Source of the DNA: Pogonophryne albipinna
Taxonomy: Eukaryota; Chordata; Actinopteri; Perciformes; Artedidraconidae
Length of the DNA stretch: 64,000 bases
Assembly (NCBI GenBank): GCA_028583405.1
Contig: CM053244.1
Span: 434,001-498,000 of the forward strand
Direction of reading: 5' to 3'
The notes beneath the pieces were generated by a model that worked only from the letters and a program-made list of their open reading frames with translations, did no database searches and was not told the DNA's origin. A program made the translations under genes and the position numbers. Position 1 is the stretch's first letter, and every line of letters starts with the position of its first letter. Positions 23,421-33,503 of this stretch are shown one piece after another.

Positions 23421-24136
23421 CACAAGCCATTTTGTGTGTGTACCGGTGGGTGTCTACTATCTACCGGAGATCGTTGTGGTTAGCATCTGGTGCTAACTAG
23501 CCAAGCTAACGGATATAAGGAGCTTTTTCAACAACAAGGTGGAGGGAGAACTCTCTCCTGTCAGACTGAGAGTCTCAGATAGCCTCAGCTCAGGTGAAGT
23601 AAAGGACTCTCTCAGTGTTTAGATAGTTCACTTTAGTCTAGTTATCTCAGTGGGTCTTAAACTGTTTGTTTTAAAAGGGGAGTGATTTGTAAAATATCTA
23701 TAAAGAAATAGAAAATCTGTTTATAGTTCTGTTTCATGGGTGTTGAGAGATGTATCCATAGATCTCTTAATGTTGCTCTCAAAGTGCACCAGATTGATGC
23801 TTTTAACTTCAATATTTAAAAAAAAATCTTCCCGGGGGAGCATACCCCCAGACCCTACTAGAGGAGGTGAGGACCCTCCTATAGGAGGTGAGGTCCACTC
23901 CCTACTTGTAAAAATAGCACTTTACCCCTGATTACACCTATATGCCGTGAGCTGATTATCGAGCCTTCATTGTAACAGTCGCGGGTGCACTGTGTGTGCG
24001 TGTGGGGAGTGTTGCAGTAGAAAATTAAACTGTAGCGCTGGTGCATTAATGGGAAACCCTTAATGTTGAGCACCCTCTATGAAACGTCAAGCTACCCCCA
24101 GCACCCCCTAGAGAAAATCTCTGGCGCCGCCACTGC
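22860..24136 (-). mobile_element. hAT-like fragment with CAGTGGCGGCGCC terminus
   Basis: The plus-strand right end reads CTCTGGCGCCGCCACTG, so the element terminus is CAGTGGCGGCGCCAGAG on the minus strand, next to an AGGGGGTGCTGGGGG block. A related GCACCCCC block is at 22886-22925, and a GGGGGAGCATACCCCCAGACC-like palindromic block is near 23835-23856. No matching second terminus was found, so the left limit is uncertain. No transposase. Confidence 0.5.
23344..23419. repeat. (TG)n microsatellite
   Basis: Pure TG run of about 76 bp. Confidence 0.97.
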
Positions 24137-24610
24137 TCCCCGACAGGCGCACGGACGCGAGGGCCCGCTCATCACTGCGCGCACAAGTGCGACCGCAGTT
24201 TTAAATTAATTTGTTCCTCTTCATAATTTCCTTATAAACTAAGTAGGACGATTTAAAACTCACTTAATTGGGTTAATTTTGAAATTGCTTCAGTTTATCA
24301 TCATAACAGATAAAAAAGTTCAGATTCATTTTACAATAAATCAAGGAATGATGCACTTCTACAAACAAAAACAACATAATTAAAACATTTAAACAAACTA
24401 CTAAAAGTTTACAGTAACTTCTGATAATAACACTGGTGAAATAAACGAGGCATCTCTCTCTCTCTCCTGACAGCCCGTCAGTATCAGGGTTAGTCAAAAT
24501 GAATCCCTTGGCGGTTCTAGTGTTAATTTACCGTTTTGTCTTCTCTTTGAAATGCTTAATTGATTTGAAACCAAGTCTAACGTAGCTTAAACTTAACGTT
24601 AGCTTTCTAG

Positions 24611-24805
24611 CTAACACAACACATGCACGTACCTTTCTCTGTGGGTTTTTTTGTAGTGACGAATGAAGTTGGATGTTGTGGTGGTCGTGTCACTGATCTT
24701 TATGCTGCAGACCCTGCATACCACTCTTTTCTTCTTATTAGCGTCATCGACAACATAATCCTTGAACCCAAACTTCACGATTGGAGTAAAGCTAGCCGCT
24801 GCCAT
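24611..24805 (-). pseudogene. hAT-B transposase exon 1, BED zinc finger (copy 3)
   Basis: Starts MAAASFTPIVKFGFKDYVV; the CRVC and RHYKKTH finger ligands are present. The donor GGTACGTG is conserved, with intron read-through YVHVLC after it. No other coding part remains in this copy. Confidence 0.82.
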
Positions 24806-25557
24806 GTTAACTGAGACTCCTGCCTTCTAGTGGGTTGCCAGGTTTGCACGTTTTTCGAAAAAACTAAACGTAATATCTCACTACAAAAACAAACGCAAAT
24901 ATTTAATTTTAAACAGTCAAGTCCTTTCAAGTCATCTATCTCAAGCTTATGTCAAGTTTCAAGTCATGAATACCAAGTCAAAGTCAAGTCAAGTCTTTTA
25001 TCAATGTTAATCAAGCAAGTCTCAAGTAAAAAAATATGCGACTCGAGTCTGACTCGAGTCAAGTCATGTGACTCGAGTCTTGTGATCAACCTCTGGTATT
25101 TTGTAACGTAACGCCCCAAACAGCGACCGTCTGTTAAACGCTATCGATTCAAACGGCAGTGTTTTATTAATATTTTGTTTCAAGCTCTCGTCCTTAGTAA
25201 AAACAAAACTATTGGAAGGGGAAATGCTCCGAGCCAACTGTCACTCCGACCGACTCCGTGGACTTTGTCTAGTAGGGTGCAACAGTGCTAGTAGACGACG
25301 TCAATGAGCGAGACAACGAACCTGACACGATTTTCCCTTGGCGAGTGCAACCATTTGTTTTCTTTATTTAGGGGGGGGTGGAGTTCATTCTAAACTGTTG
25401 AGTAAAACGTTTACACAAAATATGGAGAAATGTCATCAACATTTATAATCAACATTTAACAAAATATTATTAATAAATGCATTGCCTACATTTAGGGTGG
25501 CAAGGCATTTTTCTGAGGTGGCAGCTGCCACCCCGTAGAACCGCCAGTGGGAGAGAC

Positions 25558-25995
25558 CCTGGTAATCCTCCTCAGTGACACCATCAGCTCTCTGAGAGGG
25601 CCTGTGGAAGATAGTGGAAATCCATCAGACAATTGTGTGCTTTTAACCAAACTAAATAACCCTCCCAATACCTGTCCTCACAGGATGCAAATAGAGTATG
25701 TGTTTTTCAGGACTTCAAAACTATTCAGATCTTTGTTGAATAAATATAAAAGCTTAGTGAAAATTCTGCACAAAACAAATGACACCAGCCTTTCATTTTC
25801 CTCTTTGCAGTCTTCTTTATCCATTTATTTAGAGTGGGGTTTGGTGATTCTTTATCAGATGACAAAACATGTTCTGTTTGATTATGTCAGTCATTATCTG
25901 TTAAGAACTTGGTTACACAAGGGAATAAGGACTCAAATGCACGACCCGGGAGCCAGAGTTTTTTTTGCCGAAAAGGGATAAACAAAAAGATCGGA
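25558..25995. other. Non-coding flank of the hAT-A nest
   Basis: This continues the sequence left of 18175 once the nested block and one GGAGAGAC are removed. An open frame of 144 residues (25547-25981) has no recognisable domain and crosses the transposon boundary, so I do not call it. Confidence 0.6.
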
Positions 25996-28900
25996 GACAC
26001 ATGTGCAAAGGTGCAACTCCATTCCACTATAGTTATTCTGTTTTTCTCTTTAATCTTCTTCTTATTAGTGCGAATGCTGTCTACAGCATTCCACTATACA
26101 GTAGTTCTTAATCATCTTTTTCTTATTATTTCAAAAAATAGTTTGGCTCTCAATAACTTCAGCATACTTTCAGCTACAGAAACCATTCAACTTTTTCAAA
26201 ATATGTTATACTTTTTGAAATATTCAGCCTTTTAAACTCTTTTTTTTAGTGGGAATGCTGTTAACAGAATTCCAACTATCTGTTCTTCTACGCACAAAAT
26301 TCTTTATTATTCCGCCTGTTATTTTGGCCCTCTTCTTCTCTCACATTCCACATCGCAGAAACTCCGTTCAAACATCAAAACGTTCAGCTCGGTCGGGAAT
26401 CGATGGCTATTACTTTTTTCATTCATAATTTTCATAATTCCAGAGATATAGCCCATAATTCATCAAATTTTTTACATTTGAACTTTAACATTGCGCAGCT
26501 CGTTAAGGCAGAGTGCGTGATGTCAGAGTTAGATTGGAGGACAGTTTGAAATGTGCCTTCATATCTTTTTTTAAAACTGCCATAATTCCCAAACCCTACA
26601 TTCCTGAGACATCATTTATCATGACAAACGTAGGAAAACATCTCGTAGCTTGAAAAATGACAAATAATTAAGCAAAAATAATTAAACAAAATGCCTCTTG
26701 AGGGCATGAAGTGACAAAAACTTTCAACATGCCTCCATTAAAGCCCATTGTAATTTCAGGCTGATATTTCCTCACGGTAGCAGCCGCACACCTTTAGTTA
26801 AACTGCCAAAAAGGCCACATTATTAACCCGAAAGTACACAAAAATTACACTTCAGATACTCAACTTCCTTGACATGCTTCACGTTTTGAAATTTCACAGA
26901 TATCTGTTACGGTTCTTCAACAAAACGTTCACATGTAAGAGGTTTATCTCTCATTCAGAACAATGGAAACCTTTGATCTCTGCACACCTCGTTAGCTCAA
27001 ATATAAACACCAGTGTCATGGAACACGATGATGTCATAACACATAGGTGTTCGTGTTTGAGCTAACGACGTGGTCACTGGAGTTTAACAGACTGTCTGAG
27101 CCTATTATTTTCTGTCTGATGGAGACTTCATACTGACTTCAACATGTTCCACCTATTTTATCCATTATTGGTGACACACAGCTGTCGTCGTTAGCGCAAA
27201 TATAAACACCTGTGTCATGGAACACGATGATGTCACATTGACAGGTTTGGTAACGATGCAGCCATCAACGCATCTAAGCGTATTATGGGGTGTCATCAAA
27301 TGCCGTTGCCATGGCGACAGACCACTCGCCATGAAGCACGATGTCACTGTAAGTCCAATGAACACGGTCCGATCGTCCCCCAAACTTCGCTTGTACATCA
27401 CCGGTCCAGCCCTCAACAGCTCTACGTCAATTATGGGGTTTCTTCAAATTCCGTTGCCATGGCGACACAATGCTCACCATGAAACACGGTTTTCTCATAA
27501 CTTCAGTGAAAATGCTCCAAACGGCCCAAAACTTCACAGGTTTGGTAACGATGCAGCCATCAACGCATCTAAGCGTATTATGGGGTGTCATCAAATGCCG
27601 TTGCCATGGCGACAGACCACTCGCCATGAAACACGATGTCGCTGTAACTCCAATGGACACGGTCCAATCGTCCCCGAATCTTCACTTGTATATCACCGGT
27701 CCATGCCTCAACAGCTCTACGCCAAATCTGAGGTCTCACCATGTGCCGTTTCCATGGAAATGCATCCCTCGCCTTAAAACACGATGTTGTTGTGATACCT
27801 ATGCAAATGGTCTAAAACAGCACCAGACTTCAGAAGACAGTTAATGGTCCAGTCCTTAACATGTCTATGTGCCAATAGTGAGTTTTCCTCAAAAGCTGTT
27901 GCCATGGCAATAAAACATGATATTGCTATAACTCCTATGAAAATTGTCAAAAAGTGCTAAAACTTCACGTGTGCCAACAGTCCAGCCGTGAAGACATCTA
28001 CGGGACAGTTTTGAGATTTCTTCAAATGCCGTTGCCATGGCAACACAATGCTCGCCTTGAAACACGGTTTTCTCATAACTTCAGTGAAAATACTCCAAAC
28101 AGCCCAAAACTTCACAGGTTTGGTAACGATGCAGCCATCAACGCATCTAAGCGTATTATGGGATGTCATCAAATGCCGTTGGCATGGCGACAGATCATTC
28201 GCAAGTTTGCAGTTCAAATATTCTGCTGCTTTTCCAAGCCTTTTTACTTTCTTTTCTTCTCTCATCACACATTCAAGCCCCCAGTGTTCATGTATCATTT
28301 CAATCTAAATTCTTCACTTTCTTCTTACACATTACATTTCAGCATAGCAATTCAGCGTCAGCTTTTCAGCATAAAGCATTCCCACTAGCAATTTCTTCAG
28401 GAATTGCATTCTCTAGTTTAACATGTAACTCAATGGGAGGAACCTTCAAATTTTCTTTTACCTACATCTTGCGCCAAATGCTACTCCTTCCACATACTTT
28501 CGGCTAGAGACTTCATTCCAACTTTAAAATGATCACAAGACCTTCAGCTATAAAAAAGATTTTTGATATCTTTTACAGTTTTTTACTTATCAACGTTTAA
28601 GTGTTGGCACATTTTCAGGCCGTTTTCGATTTTATAATGGGTGTCTATGGTGTGTCCGTCCGGAAACACGCTGTTTACAAGTAGTTCCAGCAAACATCCA
28701 CCGATAAATTGCGATGTTAACAACCTCGTTTTTTTTTTTTAAACTTAGGATCGTATACCTGTGTTTAGTCTAGAAAAAGGTAAATGTGTGCATTTTATTA
28801 TAAAGTTGTGTATATTTACAGACTATTGCAAAAACTAAGAAGCTTATAAAAATCAGGTTTAAAACTAAAAGAGCTTTACAAAAAAGTAACACAATTAAAG

Positions 28901-29812
28901 ATGTTTGGAGTTTTATTTGAATTTTTTTGTCTAAGAGATGCTGATTTGAAACCGTTGTTACATACAGTTACGGCATTTCCTGTTTCTGCCGGAGAGAGCG
29001 GAGTTTGTCCCAAAGCTTGCCGCTGTATTTACTCCCTCCATCTGACAGGAGGAAGCCTCGTTGAGCTGCGAGTGTCACTCCACGGCGTTCACTATGTCAC
29101 GGAGGGGGAGTGTGTAGGGGTAGGGTGCTAATCTGCCAAAAATGCCACATTATTGACCCGAAACAGCAGATTCAGACGCTTGTCGGGGTCCTGAGATGCT
29201 GCACGTGTTGACATTTGACCGATATTAGCTACCGTTTTTAAACTATAGTTAGAAATGTAAGAGCTTTATCTCTCATTCAGAACAGTGGAAAAACTCTCCT
29301 TTCACAGCACATCTCCATGGAAACCTCTGATCTCTGGGCTTACACACACAGGTGTTTGTAAACATTCATTCACTACTACTTACATTTAATATCTAACTTT
29401 TTCAGCCTACTTTCAGCTACAGAAACCATTCAACTATTACATTATTCAGCTATTTCAGGACATTGAGGCTATACTTTTTGTTGTTTATACCTTTTTTAAA
29501 CCTTTTCTTTTAAATATTAAGCTTCTTCTTCTTTGTCCTACTCTTCCAGTTTAACATTTCACTTTCAAGTTTTGAACAAAGTCATTGCAATGCATTTGAG
29601 CTGTAACCATTTTGATTCAAATCATTTCACTTTTCTGCATTTCTCTGCTAAATTCAGCAACACACATACATTGGTTTTTGTAGCTAAAAACAGCAACAGA
29701 GACCATTCAACGAATAAAATATTCAGCTTTTTCAGCATTTTCAGCTAAATTCAGCAACAAATGTACATAGCATTCGCACGCATTTTCAGCAGGAAATGCA
29801 TTTTCAGGGGGG
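25996..29812. repeat. Composite non-coding repeat block
   Basis: Contains short hairpins of the form GNGAATGCTG...CAGCATTCC (26070-26095, 26249-26275) and AGCATTCC-like half sites near 28374 and 29778. TTTCAGCTACAGAAACCATTC occurs twice (about 26170 and 29413). A ~200-bp module occurs near 26800-26990 and again near 29130-29340 (GCCAAAAANGCCACATTATT, TTTATCTCTCATTCAGAACA). The central part is the 147-148-bp array. No coding capacity. Confidence 0.75.
27241..28210. repeat. ~147-148-bp tandem array with RFX-type palindrome in its units
   Basis: Seven units can be registered on the word GTTGCCATGG or its variants, starting at 27305, 27453, 27600, 27748, 27898, 28031 and 28178. Spacings are 148, 147, 148, 150, 133 and 147 bp. 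Unit 6 has GTTGCCATGGCAAC, a perfect 14-bp palindrome identical to the RFX X-box consensus. Units 1-3 have GTTGCCATGGCGAC, and the others differ at one to a few positions. A dimer-scale order is also visible: ACAGGTTTGGTAACGATGCA recurs at 27241, 27536 and 28114. The open frames through the array are a by-product of the period. Confidence 0.88.
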
Positions 29813-29819
29813 CTACGGA

Positions 29820-29871
29820 TGTTTTAACACTTTTTTTGTTCACTAGATAATTCCATATGTGTTCTTTCATA
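29820..29871 (-). mobile_element. Tc1-like terminus, left half (split)
   Basis: TTAACACTTTTTTTGTTCAC, then TTCCATATGTGTTCTTTCATA. This matches my memory of the inner part of a widespread Tc1/mariner-type fish terminus. It continues, after removal of 29872-38164 and one TA, into 38167-38262. Confidence 0.65.
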
Positions 29872-30059
29872 CACTGAAAAAAGGGGGACTGGCCATCTGT
29901 TGGATTTATCCAAGCCTATTTTGTGAATGTTATACAATTGTTTCGTGTTCCAAAGCAAAACGTAATAGTATTGTGTAGAATCTACATTGTATGAGGAGAG
30001 AGTACATGAACGTGTTTAGGTCATGTTGGGATAAAATGAGTCAATCAAATAAATGTATC

Positions 30060-30164
30060 AATTCCACCGCGATACCCCGCGAAATCGCGCACAATGCATT
30101 TCTTTTTGGAAGAAGACAGCCGCAAGGAAGGTAGCTCTGTCACGCCATTACTCAGCTCGGATCG
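30060..30164 (+). other. Candidate 5' exon ending in a consensus donor
   Basis: A locally GC-richer stretch (CCGCGATACCCCGCGAAATC) ends in GGATCG|GTAAGTATGG, an optimal splice donor with GT at 30165. It could be the untranslated first exon of the transcript feeding the C2H2 fragment at 31405. The exon start is a guess. Confidence 0.4.
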
Positions 30165-31078
30165 GTAAGTATGGATGGCTGGAATACATTGGAATATTAG
30201 TTATTGCGTAACCATATGTAGTATACTGCATTGAAAGTCACCAACTTAAGTTAATGAACTGTTATGAAGTTATTTGCTCTCGTGCTGTTGAATTACCGTG
30301 TGCTACGTTTACTCTGTGAAAATGTCCGCCCCAACAGTAACGTTAGTCAGTCGGATGGGGCCCGCCGCAAGGTGTGTTGGTTCGTAGCTACTTAATGCTA
30401 TCTGTTAATTTAGCCATTGTTAGCCAACGTCACATTAGGATTAACATTAGCTTTCAAACTAAAGCTTTGGTCAACGAGCAGTACGAGTTTACATTACTGT
30501 CTTTAAGAGGCTGGGGCGCTCACTTTGTAACCAAGCTATGCTCCAAAGTTATGCTAAATGTTAGCAAGGGAAAAACGGCCATGCTTTTTAATGTCAATGC
30601 TGTTTTTGCTAACGGCTTAGCATGGTTAGCAGTCCGGTGTGTCAGCTTTAGGTCATGTATATGTGTGTGCATCATTCTCGGTGATAAAGATAGGCTATAT
30701 ATGCTCTAGTTACCAGAAGCACATGGCTAATTATTATGCAGCACATGGCTAATTGTTATGCAGACTGACATCGGACTTTCCAAGTGCCCCATGTAGCAGT
30801 GATTATTATGATAAGGATAGGTATCCTTTGACTACCAGGTTATTTTGGTAGATACCCATCCCTATATATACATGTACATTGGAGAGAGCAATGGTGTCAT
30901 TTACATTTTCAGATGCAGAAATGTATATTGGCTATTTGTTGCTCTGCTATAAAAAAGATTGGCATCATCCCTCAAAAAAACATAATCTGTTGATCTGTAG
31001 AGTATTTACTATTTGTGTTTATAGAAATACATTTTTGCATTGTATAATTGTTTTTTGTGTTGCTCTTTGTTGCTGCAG

Positions 31079-31142
31079 ATTGAAACGCGAACTCTGTGCG
31101 TGTCTGGAGTAGGCGCTCTTTCTGTGGGCTCAAATTTATGTG
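31079..31142 (+). other. Candidate internal exon
   Basis: A polypyrimidine-like stretch and TTGTTGCTGCAG (ends 31078) precede 64 bp that end at TG|GTGAGAAT. This fits a short non-coding internal exon between 30164 and the C2H2 fragment. Confidence 0.4.
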
Positions 31143-31404
31143 GTGAGAATACAAATGTATTTTGGTTTAACCCTGTCCCACTCGGTTATGTGATTGGCCA
31201 TTGTGTGATGTGTCACACTTTTTGACATGCTTTTAAAACAGTTGTGTCACTACTGTTACTTAGACCTTCCCCATTTTATTATTGATTGATGTTTGAAATT
31301 TCATTTTGACAACTTGCATTTTTGTCAGAATTTTCTCATTAGACATTAATCCTTCTTTGTTTCCATTTCTCTTTTGCAATGAATGGTGCTGCAAGTTCGC
31401 CAGA

Positions 31405-31542
31405 ATGTTGCTGTGGCGCTGTAAGGCCTGCCCCTCAGTTTTACCAAGTAGGTCCCAAATATTAAAACATTATCGAGTGAAACATAGATATTATGGGAAT
31501 AATAATAGTTTTCCTTGTTCCTGCACAGGAATTTGGGCCTAG
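31405..31542 (+). pseudogene. C2H2-type zinc-finger fragment
   Basis: From ATG at 31405 the frame reads MLLWRCKACPSVLPSRSQIL, then KHYRVKHRYYG and FPCSCTGIWA. C-x2-C (CKAC) and H-x4-H (HYRVKH) make one finger; a second finger starts at PCSC and is cut by a stop at 31540-31542. I have seen similar short finger heads in expanded fish repeat-associated gene families, but the exact family is not certain. It is preceded by TTCGCCAG, a possible acceptor. It is inside the CACTG element and only the N-terminal part remains. Confidence 0.5.
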
Positions 31543-33503
31543 AATTAAAAGAAAAATACCGTGATAACGTCACAAATTAAAATGCAAGTTTTGTGTAGCA
31601 CAAGTTCTAATTAAACCTCCTTGACAATAGAAACACACAACACATACTGCTGGTGTTATGTCCCTACTGGTTTTCAGACTAACTGGTTTCCATATGTTGT
31701 GTTTACCGAACGCAGCAGTTGTGGTCTGCCTCTGTCACCAGATTCGTCACACATTCACAAACATATTATTGGCGATTTTCAGGTCCACATCTCGTATCTA
31801 CTGTGGCGAATATGATTGTATAAGTTAGCACTACATCAAAGCCGCCTAAAAAGTTTGTCGAAAATATATCTTTTACAAGATCGCGTCGAGCTGGATTAGA
31901 TCTCGGTAGAGCAAAATGCTTTCAGCATTCACACCCAATATTCCATAGCAGAAATAAAATGCTGAGCAAACATGCATAGTGCATACCTTCCTCAGGCTGC
32001 AGTATCTTCCACCTGTGGGGCTTATATTACATTACATAGGGTGTATTATGAATCAGGAGTAGGACCTAATGCTTTGCTCATTAGTCTCCAGCATTTGGTG
32101 TCATTGCATTTCACCTGTTTATTCTCTCCAACCTTCTCCTCTTTTGAAAAGTCTGTGATATATATTACCAATAATAATTATCATTCACCTGTGTTTATTC
32201 ACTCAATTTAATCTACAATCTGTTAGCCAGGCTGCTGAAACCCACAGGTGAAAACAAACCAGGTCTTCTTCGCAAGCAACTTTCTGGGTGGATTGTGCTA
32301 ATTAGTGTAATGCTACAGTGGAGTGTACCAGTATTGTCAAATAAGCAAATTGTGTCTTAATGAGGTCTGAGTAAAAAAATCTCACTTTCCATGTTCACGG
32401 CTCACTGTTCCTACACTGTTCCTGTAGTTGAGGTAGATGCAGAGTCTACATTCCTGGACTGAGTGGTGTGGCTGGTTCTCCTACCACCATTCCAGTTATT
32501 GATGCCTTGATGCTTTTTATATATATATATATTTTTTTTTTTTGTTTTTTTTTTTTTGTTTACCTTGTTACTGCAGTAACAAAATTGCTAAACAATATGT
32601 AAGGTCCTTTTTAATATTTGTACTTCTCAAATTGGAGATTGGATGTTTTAAAAAGACTTGAGTGATTCTTTAATCTCCAGGTTCTGGAATAAAGGTTTTG
32701 AAACAAAACGTTCTAATCGTTTTCAATGGAAAAAAAATGGGTTATGTTTAGAGCAGGGGTCTCCAACACGTCGATCGCGAGCTACCGGTAGCTCGCGGGC
32801 AGCTTTTCAGTAGCTCGCCGCTCGATTATCGATTATAGCGTAGTAACGTTGCCTCTTGATTTTTCGATCGCGGCCGGACAATAAAGTGTTTTTATTTTAG
32901 AATTGTTTCTGTCACACAAATATAAAATTGGTCCGTGACGCAGAGATCAAGGAGCATAATGTGACAGCGGCACAGCGACACCACACACGGACCAGTCTGC
33001 TTTCTCCAGCAGCACCAGTCCAGAACCAACGGCAGAATGACCCGCTCTGAATCAGTCCGCGTCGCTGCGGCTCAGAGACACACAGGGAGGGATTTGTGTT
33101 TTTGAAAAACACTCGTTATCGTCATGTCAGGTTTTTGGTGGATTCAATCAAGTCTTGGATTGCAGAGTATGAATGTCCTCTTGCTATTTTCAGTTGATAA
33201 ATACGTGTGTAAAGTTTGTGAAGGCAGGAGGAAAGCTTCCGCAATCACCGTCTCCTCTCCGTTCCTCCAAACCCCGCCCCCTCCTGAAAATAACTACTAA
33301 TAAGAGTGACAGGCTGATAGTGACCTGATAGAAACTTTATTATTCACTTAATCACTGATTGAGATAATGAAGCTAACTTAATCTCATACATTCATGGGAT
33401 TCATGTAACAGTAAGACAGAGAATGTAAGTGTGCACCCACATGCAGTATTTTTGTTTTTATAATGCTGTTGTAAATACTCCTGTTGTCTGCTGTGTTCAG
33501 ACC

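Larger units (their letters stand above)
19140..25095 (-). mobile_element. hAT-B copy 3, nested in hAT-A, internally deleted
   Basis: Left terminus CAGAGGTGGGAGTACGTCC at 19140; right terminus ends CAACCTCTG at 25095. A perfect 8-bp duplication GTATTTTG lies at 19132-19139 and 25096-25103. Compared with copy 2, the transposase body is deleted: subterminal sequence jumps from the left end to the first-intron region at about 19350. Intron, BED exon and right end follow, but split by a later insertion between about 19623 and 24198. The intron segments either side of that insertion align in order with 13230-13500 and 13500-13960 of copy 2. Confidence 0.92.
18183..25549. mobile_element. hAT-A, outermost shell of nested insertion
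   Basis: The left end is CAGTGGCGGTTCTAGAAC; the right end, reverse-complemented, is CACTGGCGGTTCTACGGGG. A perfect 8-bp target duplication GGAGAGAC flanks it (18175-18182 and 25550-25557). Both the length of the duplication and the CASTGGCGG terminus fit a hAT element. Its own sequence is 18183-19131 and 25104-25549, about 1.4 kb of non-coding sequence, so it was a non-autonomous copy. Everything between is a later insertion. Confidence 0.9.

Noticed and set aside
25547..25981. 144-residue frame
   Set aside because: Starts in the hAT-A duplication and has no recognisable domain.
27217..27777. 186-residue frame
   Set aside because: Runs through the 147-bp array; non-coding repeat with no codon bias or domain.
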